Positions 44,094-54,215 of a DNA stretch of 64,000 nucleotides are shown one piece after another; position 1 is the first letter of the stretch, and each line of letters opens with the position of its first letter. The position numbers and the translations under genes are program-made. Source of the stretch: Trichuris trichiura (Eukaryota > Nematoda > Enoplea > Trichinellida > Trichuridae). The notes below the pieces were generated by a model. That model saw only the letters and a list, made by a program, of their open reading frames with translations. It had not been told where the DNA came from and made no database searches. The stretch is from assembly GCA_037903355.1 (NCBI GenBank), contig JBAJFE010000004.1:1674001-1738000 (forward strand). Direction: 5' to 3'.

Positions 44094-46704
44094 TCACAAA
44101 GCGGCCTCCGAAATGTCAAAAAACCTAACAGCTTCTTTGCAGCCTTCAGCAAGACTGGTAAGTACGATTGACTCAGATGCGGGTTCATTTTTGCATGCGG
44201 GAAGAATAATTTTAAGAACGAATGGGGCAAAGAAAAGAGTTGTCCATGGCATTGTCTTCTCAAAAACATGCCATACTGAGTCGAATGAAATGGAATCCAT
44301 TATAGACGGAACTAATGTTTTCATTTGCTGAAAGTAATGACGTACAACATTCCTCATTTTGGAACGGCGAAGACCAATATTCACGCTAAAAACCATCAGA
44401 TAGCATAAGTCTTCAGCAAATGATCCATGATGCACTAGTTGCCAGTCAATAATCGCCGCTATTTGGCTGCTTGCTGTGTTAGTCCCACTGTCAACTTTGA
44501 AAAGTATGTTACTAGCTTTGTAGTCACCATGGACCAGTACGTCTGGCATAACTTCACGATAAGACGTAAGTTGCTAAAAACATTCATAATATTCAAAAAT
44601 TTATACGCTAAAGCAAAAGGGTAAATACCGATATAATTTCAATGTATTAATACTATTACAGTCATCCACGTGCATTTTTTCTACAGCTACCGATGAAAAT
44701 GTCGCAAAACACGTTAGACCTATGTAACGATGTCGTTCTTTCCTTAAAAGGGCTTCCTCAGCTGTCTCAATGATTCATCAAGAAGCTACTCCATTTTTGC
44801 TGCTCAGAGCAAAGCGACTTTCAAAGTAGCATCTTTCACTGTTCAGCCATATTTTATTAATATAGTGCTAAAGAGGAATTATTTGTACTGAATGCAATTA
44901 TTTTTAAAAAAACGTGATGATCAATGTGCTAAGAAATTGCTGTCAGCAATGGTTATTGGGTAGCATTAGCGGTAAAAATGTACTATGAAATTTCAGTTCA
45001 GTAAAACTGTGCTAACAACTGTAAGTGTTACTAAAAGAAAAGTTGACTGCAGCGGTTTAGAAACTTATTTGAAAGCTAGGACTAAGCAGTCGTTAAGTGT
45101 ATAAAACTCAATTTCAGCATTTCGTCAATTTCTGTGTGAGAAAAAAAGTGACTCATTACTGTTTGCGCAACTATTATGAGTTACTTTAGTAAATGCTTCC
45201 TTGTCTTTCATGAAAGCAGCAATTTTCTTCAAATCGAGAAAGCCAAAATAACTCGGGTAACTCTCGACTGCTTTTTGCAAATCCGTAATCAGAGAATCTA
45301 CATTTTCGAAAAGATTGTCCAGCAGGGATTCATGACGTGCGAAGCTTTTCCAGTCATGTTTCGTAACCAAGGACCAAGCTTGCAACTTTGCTATTGCTTC
45401 CACGCAGTTTAGCAGTTGACCTTCCGTCAGTCCATTCACCAAGTCTGCGCTTCTGGCAACTTTTGTGAGGTCTTGAAGCACAAGAAGGGACATTGCATTG
45501 TTCTCTAAATTTGTTTTACCCCGTGAGACATGAACGAGAAATTTTGATTTTTTAGCAAAGCTTAAGCTGTTCATTACAATTTAGAACAATGTTATGCCAC
45601 TTTGGTGAAGATCTGCCAAGACTTTTCCATTTTTCAGCTGTTATACGCTGATAAAGAAACTCGAGCGTTCTGAAGGCTTTAAACACAGATAATGGAATTC
45701 TGAACTTGTTCTTATTAACCGACCGTCTGTCCACTGTTTAGATGAACAGTTTAGTTACAGATACTCACTAGATTAAAAATGAGAAAAGCCGTGAGAATCC
45801 ATCATCAAAGATTCTGATCCCAACGTTATGTTACTATACTGTTTGCTGTTATAGTGCGTAGTCAAAATCGATTTTCGAAACGAAGGAAGCAAGTTGATTT
45901 TAACTTTTTCTCATAACTCGGAAATGATACTCCTTTAGTTTGTTCAAGCAATTACAGCGGAGCTACCAAGGCTATCTATCACTAAATGCACCGATGATAA
46001 CAAGTAGCAACCAGTTGCAGGCAGTATAAATTGCCCATTTATCCTAAATAACTTGCATTGCGTAGAAGTGACAAAAATAAGAACCTATCCTAAAGCGAGT
46101 CATGAATGTAAAAAACAGTGCCAGTGTATTGGAATTCTCTATTGCAAATTAGTCTTTGCACATAATTGGCTAAAACGTACCTTCGTCCCAGGTGCAATAG
46201 CACCGTGCAAGTGGAAGTTCAGGAAGCTGTTTAGAAAGCATCCTGTACGCACTACTTTCTCTTCGAAACATCTCATCCAAATGAACAGAGGTTTCAACCT
46301 TTTTCCTAACGCTCTCGTCGCTGTCTTTCAAAAGTTCGAGGATTCTCTCTATGGTAGGCATTTTCACTATGACACTGCGCGGTAACTCGGTGTTCTTCCT
46401 GCAGCAGTCGGCATGAAAATCCAAAATGAGTGGCTGAAGCCAAAATTTGAATGAACATGAAAGCGCACTTATTGTGGAGCTTCCCGTTCGTGTTGAATCT
46501 ACTATTAGTTATGAAATGATAAACTCACATTCTTCTTTTCCATGATAGAGTAACGCGGACGATATTTGACATAAATCCTTCGCCTTCACCAATACGTTCT
46601 CCTGAAACTGCATTTAGATCTTCCACAGCTTCCGGAAGTACTCCTGCCAGCGCTGACTTCAACATTTCACCAGTCAGTGGGGTTCCACACAGTTTTTCAT
46701 TCAT
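44094..46704 (-). CDS. CHK/EcKinase-like small-molecule kinase, gene 7 (4 exons, intact)
   Basis: Predicted 397 residues. Exons in transcript order: 46529-46704, 46181-46398, 45185-45504, 44094-44573. All GT-AG. Begins MNEKLCGT; exon 2 has SVIVKMP; exon 4 has HGDYKASN (Lys replacing Arg in the catalytic loop of its sisters), then IIDWQLVHHGSF where others read IIDWQMAHQGSF. Intron 2 is only 676 bases and carries no transposon, so it shows the ancestral state for genes 5 and 6. The intron between exons 3 and 4 is nearly the same as in gene 8, marking a recent gene 7/8 duplication. Confidence 0.87.
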
Positions 46705-48127
46705 TGCAACAATATTTTCATATCTAGTACCATGGCGTATGAATGCATTAAACTCAACAAATAATGAAATGTTCTACTGGCATAAGCCTGATGATAATTA
46801 TTGCAACGGTTATCCCCAACGGAAGAAACTGAAAGGCATCCTATTTAAGCTATACAATTGCAGGGCCAGCCAAGACAATGGTTGAAAGTCAGCAAAATAG
46901 GAAGCGCATTGATTACTGATTACTAAAGTCTGAAGCCACCCCATGCCGCCTCCCGCGATGAACAAGGTGGTCTTCTTTCTGACTTCTGTTTTCACAGTAG
47001 TAGAAAAACATATAACCAAAGTGGAATAGGATAATCTAAGGCGCTATTACACGTTAATGAATGGTTTATGTACGTATACACTTAAAGTAAAACGATTTTC
47101 TTACCTGCCTGAAATCTATACCTATAACGAATAGTAATAACCTCAATTAACAGAAATAAAGCACCTAATAAAACTGGTTGGTACATGGAAAAACTTTCGT
47201 GATTGTTAGTAGCTGCGCTTTAAATGGCTTTGGCAGAGCTAAAAGTCTCACAGAAAAGAAACAAGTTTTTTGTTTATGCTGTTTCTATGGACGTTCACTG
47301 TGAAATACCACCTGAAAATGAGCATTACCATGAAGTTGTATAATAAAAAGAGTATAACTCGCTCTACAGATTGCGCCTGCTGAGGCGGGAAACAGCGCAA
47401 CAGCGCATCATTACATAGCAAACTGGCTCTCCCTCTACTGTAGATGGAATAATAAGTGAAGACAATATCTAATGCTGAATTCAGACTTGGTTGTACTTGC
47501 TATTGTAACTGCGCTTTCGACAGGAGTCAAAGTTGTATCACTTCTTTCATCGTTGTTCAGTAATGGATCATAACTGCTTTACAGCAACAGCAGTAGCAGT
47601 TTACAAGAAAAAAGAAAGAACAAGGAAAAAACGAATGAAGAATAAAACCTGAAGCGTTCAACACGCAGCATGACAAACAAGGCAGACTGACTTTGAATCA
47701 TACTACTGATATCTTAAGGGGGTCATCCTAACACCGTATTATACCGCACTATTTACTCTGCTAAAAGCGTTGACCTTTTTGCAATTCGTTATTATGTCGG
47801 ACGGGCCTATCGTGACTTCTGGTCATGCCGCAACGGTCATCAGCATGTTAAGCAATCACAGATTGTAAACTTTAAGCAGTATGCGCTTTGTAAGCCTTAG
47901 TGGATCGTGTCTCACCTCCTTACCCTGCTTCCACCGCTCATACTGATAAGGTTTTTACGGACAAGCTTGACTCACTATTTATCCTTGTTAATATCTATCC
48001 GTTTGATCATATTAATGGTTGAATACAGCTCGCTGAGTCAACCGGCGAAGAATAAGTTAAGATTAAATAATTTAACACTATGCCCCTGTCAAGCCAACAG
48101 GCAATTAAGTATTTTTAATGTCATAAT
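46705..48127. other. Upstream spacer of gene 7
   Basis: Homologous in part to 39797-40155 and to 33500-34300, with a purine-rich stretch near 47600-47650. It lacks the GC-rich TATA block of the other two units. The sequence at about 47960-48110 still aligns with the 64-codon ORF region but has stops in that frame. The BEL/Pao element is inserted at its right end. Confidence 0.6.
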
Positions 48128-48132
48128 CCCTT

Positions 48133-48421
48133 TGTTGCCGGTCGAGAGTGCGCTGGTTCTAAGATTGGGCAACAAAGTTACTGCCGCCCCGCTTAGCGAG
48201 AGCGAGATCAGACAGAGTCGAGAAAAAAGGCGACGCTTTATTGCAACCGAAAGAAGGCCGTAACTTCCGACCACCCAAAACGAGCGCGCGGCCAAGAATG
48301 AAAGCAGATCGCGAAGGGTGGTAGCGTTCGTGTATAGGGGTGACGCACAGATGAAAAATTAACGTGGGCGCGCCCTTCCAACCTGTCATGTCCGAACGAA
48401 CAGGAAAACTAGTCGGCAACA
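48133..48421 (-). repeat. BEL/Pao 3' LTR
   Basis: Left-hand LTR, 3' in element orientation, TG...CA bounded. The last codons and stop of gag-pol (48409-48411) fall inside it. No clean polypurine tract is visible just upstream (element sense CAGGGCCGGCGG), which is unusual. Confidence 0.93.
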
Positions 48422-51400
48422 CCGCCGGCCCTGTGGACTGATAGGCTGTCCACATCTTCGTCGGCCGACTCTAGCAGGCACAGTTTTGTCGCCGGCCGGT
48501 GGACGGTGGCTCCGTTCGTCCGTACTAGAGCTGAACGAACGACTCCATCATTTCCGGGAAACACTTCTTGTATTTTTCCAAGTGGCCAACTTCCACGGGG
48601 CGTATCTGTTTCCATTATAATGACGACGTCGCCATTCTGGAGATTTCTCTGTGTCCGGCACCATTTTTTCCGGCTGATTAACGTCGGCAGGTATTCCTTT
48701 ATCCAACGTTTCCAAAATTGGTTAGCCAAGAATTGCGCGTGACGCCAGCGTTTCTTGAGGCTTACATCTTCTGCAGTAATAATATCTGGTGCCACGTCTG
48801 GCACAGACCTTCCCATCAGCAGGTGATTCGGCGTTAATGGTTGTGGATCACCGCTTTCGGAGGGCAGATATGTTAATGGCCGCCCGTTAATAATACATTC
48901 AACATGGACTATCGCGGTCAAAAGGATTTCATCCGTCAACACTTGCCTTTGCAGCACTACATTTAAGGAGCGCTTCACTGACCGTATCAGAGCTTCCCAA
49001 GCTCCGCCCATGTGTGGGCAGCTCGGCGGAATAAAGTTCCACACGACTCTTCTTAGAGATAAACGTTCAGTAATTTTCGTTTGGTCCAGACGTTGCAAAA
49101 GATTCTTCAGCTCTCGATCTGCGCCGACAAAATTTCTGCCGTTGTCGCTCCAGTAGGCGGCTGGCGTTCCACGGCGTTGCTCAAAGCGAAACATAGCAGC
49201 GAGGAAGGAGTCCGTGTCTAGCGAGTATGCCATTTCCAGATGAACTGCTCGTGTCGCCAGGCAAGTGAACATGCATGCCCAACGCTTTACTCGTCTTCGA
49301 AAGACGAGTACTTCAAATGGACCGAAATAGTCCACTCCACAGTTGGTGAACACTGGGAGTCCTGGTGTGACTCGGGCCAACGGTAGGCCGGCCATGAATG
49401 GCTCAACCGGTCGTACGGAGGCTTTCTTGCAGAATCCACACTGACGAATTGCACGACGAATGGCTCTTCTTCCCTTTGGTAGCCAGAAACGCTTCCGCAA
49501 TTCGTGCAGCGTCCGCTCGGTGGATGCATGTGCGATTTTAGCATGGATATCTAACACAATCAGTTGGGTAAGGCGTTCAGCGTGCGGAATTATAATCGGG
49601 TGGCGAAAATCCAACGGGAGTTTGGCCTTATCCAATCGGCCACCCACCCGTAGCAGTCCCCTTTCATCTATAAAGGGGGTCAGCGCAAGCAATGACGACC
49701 CTTTGCTGATGTGGCGTTTCTCCAACAACGCACATTTTTCTGATCCGAAGGCACGGGCTTGGATTAAGCGGAGGAGAAGAGTGAAAGCCTCATCGATCTC
49801 AACAACGGACAACGGACCTTTGCGTCGGTTGTTTCTGTTAACTTCTCGCGAGTTGGAAACAAAACGTAGAACATACGAAGTGGTGCGTAAAAGACGTTCA
49901 AGTCGAGAGGCGTTCTCGACCATTTTGTCTATGCGATCTAACACAATTTTGACGACCCCTGTCCAAATTCCCGTTTTGATCTCTGGATCATCCTCGTTTG
50001 ACTCGTTTGTTACTGAAAGCTCAGGCGCGGGTGCCCACGTTTCACGTTCGCGCCAAAGAAAACTTGGGCCTCGAAGAAACCGATGATTAGAGTGCATTTC
50101 TGACGCAAACAGACCGCGACTGCAGTCGTCTGCTGGGTTTTCATTCCCACGAACGTAGTGCCATTGGTCGGGAACGGTGCATTCGTGAATTTCGCCGATG
50201 CGGTTCCGCACATATGTGTGGAAACGGCACGAAGTAGCAGATATCCAGCGCAGTACCGTGGTCGAGTCCACATGGAACATGATTTGATCAAAGTTCAAAC
50301 GCAGAGCGCGTTTGATCGTGTTCATCAAACGTACCGCCATAACTGCGGCATTAAGCTCCATTCGAGGCGTGGTGATCGGTTTAATCGGTGCCACTCGTGA
50401 CTTCGCCATCACAAAGCTGACGTTAATATTAGCGTCCTCTACAAGTCGTAAGTACGCCACGGCTCCGTACCCAACTTCCGACGCGTCAGCAAATAAGTGC
50501 AACTCGACTGAGGAAGCGTGTGTCGTAGGTAGTATGCAACGACGAATGATCAGCGGACCGGCTTCAAGGCAAGACGCTGACCATTGATGCCAGCGTTCCA
50601 TAATGGCTGGTGGCAGGAGATCGTCCCAGGCGATTTTTGATTTCCAAATGGTCTGCATGATGGTCTTCGCGAGTAGGGTGACTGGCTCAAGAAATCCCAG
50701 TGGATCGAACATAGTAGCTATTGTCCGTAGTACTTCACGCTTGGTTCGACTGCCCAACTGGACGTTAAAATGCAGTATGAAACCGTCTCTGTTCGGGTCC
50801 CATGTAAGACCGAGGGTTCGCTCGACAGGCACTGAATCAAGGTCCATGTTCACAGATGTTAAAGAATTTTCACTGACGGCTTTAATGACGGTGGCGTTAG
50901 AGGAAGCCCATTGTGACAGCTTGAAGCCTGCTCGGTCCAGGGCGGTCCTCAATTCAGTGGCCACCTGAACGGCTTCTGTTTCGGACTGAAAGGAAGACAA
51001 CCAGTTGTCGACATAAAAGTGGTCAATAACTTGGCGTGTGATAATTTCAGCTCGGTCGCCCGAATCCATAGCCGCTCTCCTCAGGGCGTACGCGCAAATT
51101 GCCGGTGAGGAAGTCGCACCGAAAATCTGAACTGTCATTTCATAGTCACTGATCGGTTGATCAGATCCGGGTTCCTTCCAGACAAAACGTAATGCTGAGC
51201 GATCAGACGGTCTTACCATAACCTGGTGAAACATTTTAGTAATATCGCTGCTGATCGCAATAGAATATAGACGGAACCGGAGGAGAACACAAACCATATT
51301 CCCTATAAGGTCAGGGCCTTTCAGCAGCGCGGAATTGAGAGACGCGCCTTTAAATCTTGCGGCGGCATCGAAAACTATCCGCAATTTCGACGGTTTGTTC

Positions 51401-53847
51401 GGATTTACTACTGGGTGATGCGGTAACCACCACGTGCGGCCTGGTGTTCCAGCGTTGAGTTCGCAGGGTGACAACTTTCTCGCGTGGCCTGCACTGATGT
51501 ATTCCTGCATTACATTAATATACCTTTGGCGCATTTCTGGATCAGCGTTCAGACGACGCTCCAGGTAAGCAAATCTTCGCAACGCGGCAACGCGGTTGAT
51601 AGGGAGATCCGGCTGGTCATCCTTCCACAGCAGTCCAACTTGGTATCTCTCACCATTGAACTGTGTGGTCTCTTCCAGGATCTGCCAAGCGCGTTTCTCG
51701 TCGGGAGTGACAGGCTTATCGTTGCTCAAGGGAGCGCAAGTCAGTTCGTAGTTAAAGAACTTGTCCAACAGCCGTTCTGCGACCGATGAGTCCGAACTAT
51801 CGTATGCTGCTAAACGGTAGCAGTGCCTTTCTTGCGGTCTTTCAAATTTGCAGGGTAAGGGACCAATTATAGACCAACCAAATGGCGTTAAAATAGCGCG
51901 AGGACCATAGTGATTCTTTCGATCGAACTTCGACTCGAATACTGCGTGTGCAGCCGGGTAGTCCATTCCGATCAACAAGCAAATGTCTGAAGGCCCATCA
52001 GTATCAATAGTTACAGAGCGAAGGAACGGGAAATCTCGTGCGACAGTGTTTACATCCAAAGTTTGCGTGGGCAACTGTAACTTGGGCACGGCGTAGGCAT
52101 CCTCGATGTTTAACGAAAACAGACCGTCTGTCGACGCGATTTTGAAGGATACACGTCGAACTCTTACGGATGGTTGTTGGTCATAGAAGGTCGTAAAGCG
52201 GCAAGATTCTTTTGGTCCATGCAACCCGAGAGCGTTTGCAACATCCAGATGTAACATACTCACCTCGCTACCGCTATCGAGAAGGGCGCGTGTACGGTAA
52301 CGTCGCCCGTCGGGTGCGACGAGCATCAAAGGAACGATAGGCAATAGGCACTGAGATTTCCTTTCATTGCAAACGGAACCCATATAGTGTTTGCTTTGTT
52401 CGCGACGTGCAGTTTCTGACGATCGCTTCTTATCAAAGAGACGCGGAGCGCCGTGTAGCATTGGATGGTGCGTTGCATTGCAACCAGCTTCGGTGCAACG
52501 GTTGCGAGTATCGCACTGCTTGGCCGTGTGGCCCGTTAGCAGGCAACGATAACAGCACGCCTTACTCCTGACGACTTCAGTCCGCTGTTCAGCCCGCATG
52601 CCAATAAATACAGGACACGACGGAAGCGAATGTTCACCATTGCACAATATGCAAACGGGAACCGAGGTGTCGGCTAACGTCGGCATGGCCATTACGCGGA
52701 GTTTTCTTCTTTTGTCATAAGATGAACGGACTGAGCGGTAGGGTGCAGAATCCAAATCATCGGTAACTACATCTGCTGCTTCCCTACGTTCTCCGATCCA
52801 ATCAGACAAGTCGCGTAGATTCGGAAATCTTGGCTTAATTTTCTTCATAACGAATCGACCCCAGTCATCCCTGAGCTGTTTTGGCATCTTCTTAACTACG
52901 GTACTGACGTTACTGGACGAGCAAATTTCCACCTCATGCCCGCCGAGAGATAAAACAGACACGATGCCCTCCAGCTCTTGTGAGAACACGCGAAGGCCGT
53001 TATAGTCAAAATCGCTCCATGGGCGCAAGGTGTCAAAGGACTTCAGGCATGCGTGAACTACTCGCTGCGGGTCGCCGAAACGACGCTGGAGAACTTCAAG
53101 CGCGTGATTGTACTGTCGGGGATCATACAGGTACTTAGCCATCGACTTACGTATCTCTGGGGAAAGCAGTTCCCGGAGGATACACAGGCGATCAGCATCA
53201 GAATTCAACACACTGTGCACGGACTGTTGAAAGGCTGACAAAAACATAGGCCATTCCATCGGGTTGCCAGTGAAATGAGGTATTTCAAGTTTTGGGAGAC
53301 GTCGTCGTAAATCAAGGCAGTCACCCTGCGGGCAGGCAGCACATGCACAATGACTAACGGAACTAGATCGATGGTGACAATAGCCAAGCGATGATGTGCC
53401 TTTAATAGCATGTTCACTGCTGTGGAAGTCTTGATTGTTAGTCAACGACGGTCGTGTTGGATTTGTTCCCGGAGTGCCCAAATCCAACTGGCTTAAAACA
53501 ACGGCCGGCCCGTCAGGAATCCTATCAGCTACAGTTCTGACGCCACTCGTATCGAGACTTCCGTGACGAACACCCTGTTCGTTCCTACAGGCCGCTTCCG
53601 GCTCACGAGTCGCCAATGAAGACATCTCCAGGCGCAGAGTTTCGATACTGGAGCTTATCTGCGCAACCAAGCGGTTTCCAATAGCTTCGGCAATGCCCGT
53701 CGCTAGCTCGACAACATCAGGCCGTGGTGATAGATCTGGCGCTGAACGAGAAGACAAGCGGCGGTTGGGCCTCGACGCGTGCAGGCCCGCCCTTGTCACT
53801 AGGCGCCGACGAGATCTAACCCTAGTCGTGCGTGTAGGCTCTGACAT
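48409..53847 (-). CDS. BEL/Pao Gag-Pol polyprotein, 1812 residues
   Basis: A single uninterrupted frame with the BEL domain order. A gag DUF1759-type region (about 185-340, with EIPHFTG). CCHC/Cys-rich zinc knuckles (about 400-465). Aspartic protease with LLDSGSEVSML (about 523). Reverse transcriptase, with the catalytic box reading YVDN near residue 946, where BEL elements usually have YVDD. RNase H with HLFADASEVGYGA (about 1115). An H2C2 zinc-binding region (about 1435), integrase core with D, D and E in DYFGP, SDNGRNF and GGAWEAL (about 1500-1615), and a C-terminal DUF5641 domain (about 1690-1790). No stop or frameshift. Confidence 0.95.
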   Translation of the reverse strand: MSEPTRTTRVRSRRRLVTRAGLHASRPNRRLSSRSAPDLSPRPDVVELATGIAEAIGNRLVAQISSSIETLRLEMSSLATREPEAACRNEQGVRHGSLDTSGVRTVADRIPDGPAVVLSQLDLGTPGTNPTRPSLTNNQDFHSSEHAIKGTSSLGYCHHRSSSVSHCACAACPQGDCLDLRRRLPKLEIPHFTGNPMEWPMFLSAFQQSVHSVLNSDADRLCILRELLSPEIRKSMAKYLYDPRQYNHALEVLQRRFGDPQRVVHACLKSFDTLRPWSDFDYNGLRVFSQELEGIVSVLSLGGHEVEICSSSNVSTVVKKMPKQLRDDWGRFVMKKIKPRFPNLRDLSDWIGERREAADVVTDDLDSAPYRSVRSSYDKRRKLRVMAMPTLADTSVPVCILCNGEHSLPSCPVFIGMRAEQRTEVVRSKACCYRCLLTGHTAKQCDTRNRCTEAGCNATHHPMLHGAPRLFDKKRSSETARREQSKHYMGSVCNERKSQCLLPIVPLMLVAPDGRRYRTRALLDSGSEVSMLHLDVANALGLHGPKESCRFTTFYDQQPSVRVRRVSFKIASTDGLFSLNIEDAYAVPKLQLPTQTLDVNTVARDFPFLRSVTIDTDGPSDICLLIGMDYPAAHAVFESKFDRKNHYGPRAILTPFGWSIIGPLPCKFERPQERHCYRLAAYDSSDSSVAERLLDKFFNYELTCAPLSNDKPVTPDEKRAWQILEETTQFNGERYQVGLLWKDDQPDLPINRVAALRRFAYLERRLNADPEMRQRYINVMQEYISAGHARKLSPCELNAGTPGRTWWLPHHPVVNPNKPSKLRIVFDAAARFKGASLNSALLKGPDLIGNMVCVLLRFRLYSIAISSDITKMFHQVMVRPSDRSALRFVWKEPGSDQPISDYEMTVQIFGATSSPAICAYALRRAAMDSGDRAEIITRQVIDHFYVDNWLSSFQSETEAVQVATELRTALDRAGFKLSQWASSNATVIKAVSENSLTSVNMDLDSVPVERTLGLTWDPNRDGFILHFNVQLGSRTKREVLRTIATMFDPLGFLEPVTLLAKTIMQTIWKSKIAWDDLLPPAIMERWHQWSASCLEAGPLIIRRCILPTTHASSVELHLFADASEVGYGAVAYLRLVEDANINVSFVMAKSRVAPIKPITTPRMELNAAVMAVRLMNTIKRALRLNFDQIMFHVDSTTVLRWISATSCRFHTYVRNRIGEIHECTVPDQWHYVRGNENPADDCSRGLFASEMHSNHRFLRGPSFLWRERETWAPAPELSVTNESNEDDPEIKTGIWTGVVKIVLDRIDKMVENASRLERLLRTTSYVLRFVSNSREVNRNNRRKGPLSVVEIDEAFTLLLRLIQARAFGSEKCALLEKRHISKGSSLLALTPFIDERGLLRVGGRLDKAKLPLDFRHPIIIPHAERLTQLIVLDIHAKIAHASTERTLHELRKRFWLPKGRRAIRRAIRQCGFCKKASVRPVEPFMAGLPLARVTPGLPVFTNCGVDYFGPFEVLVFRRRVKRWACMFTCLATRAVHLEMAYSLDTDSFLAAMFRFEQRRGTPAAYWSDNGRNFVGADRELKNLLQRLDQTKITERLSLRRVVWNFIPPSCPHMGGAWEALIRSVKRSLNVVLQRQVLTDEILLTAIVHVECIINGRPLTYLPSESGDPQPLTPNHLLMGRSVPDVAPDIITAEDVSLKKRWRHAQFLANQFWKRWIKEYLPTLISRKKWCRTQRNLQNGDVVIIMETDTPRGSWPLGKIQEVFPGNDGVVRSALVRTNGATVHRPATKLCLLESADEDVDSLSVHRAGGVAD

Positions 53848-53903
53848 CGTACTGTGCGTGGACTTACGAGTGCTTCGCCGATGAAAACACCAACCGTTGA
53901 TCG

Positions 53904-53923
53904 TCTCCCGGCTCGAGGCACCA
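53904..53923 (-). promoter_or_regulatory. BEL/Pao primer-binding site
   Basis: Three bases inside the 5' LTR, element-sense sequence starts TGGTGCCTCGAGCCGGGAGA. Its complement ends GAGGCACCA, as expected for a tRNA 3' end with CCA. The tRNA species cannot be named with confidence from this alone; its acceptor stem would begin GCCTCGA. Confidence 0.72.
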
Positions 53924-53926
53924 ATT

Positions 53927-54215
53927 TGTTGCCGGTCGAGAGTGCGCTGGTTCTAAGATTGGGCAACAAAGTTACTGCCGCCCCGCTTAGCGAGAGCGAG
54001 ATCAGACAGAGTCGAGAAAAAAGGCGACGCTTTATTGCAACCGAAAGAAGGCCGTAACTTCCGACCACCCAAAACGAGCGCGCGGCCAAGAATGAAAGCA
54101 GATCGCGAAGGGTGGTAGCGTTCGTGTATAGGGGTGACGCACAGATGAAAAATTAACGTGGGCGCGCCCTTCCAACCTGTCATGTCCGAACGAACAGGAA
54201 AACTAGTCGGCAACA
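53927..54215 (-). repeat. BEL/Pao 5' LTR
   Basis: Right-hand LTR, 5' in element orientation. Same 289 bases as the left LTR by eye, adjoining the primer-binding site on its inner side and the CCCTT duplication on its outer side. Confidence 0.93.

Larger units (their letters stand above)
48133..54215 (-). mobile_element. BEL/Pao LTR retrotransposon, full length and apparently intact
   Basis: Two 289-base LTRs (48133-48421 and 53927-54215) start TGTTGCC and end GGCAACA. Flanks carry a 5-base target duplication CCCTT (48128-48132 and 54216-54220). I saw no difference between the LTRs when reading them side by side, so the insertion is very recent. One continuous gag-pol frame lies between them, on the minus strand like the kinase genes. 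It lies upstream of gene 7, between genes 7 and 8. Confidence 0.95.

Noticed and set aside
49460..50086. 208-codon plus-strand frame inside the BEL element
   Set aside because: Antisense to the integrase/H2C2 region of the intact gag-pol frame, so a shadow.
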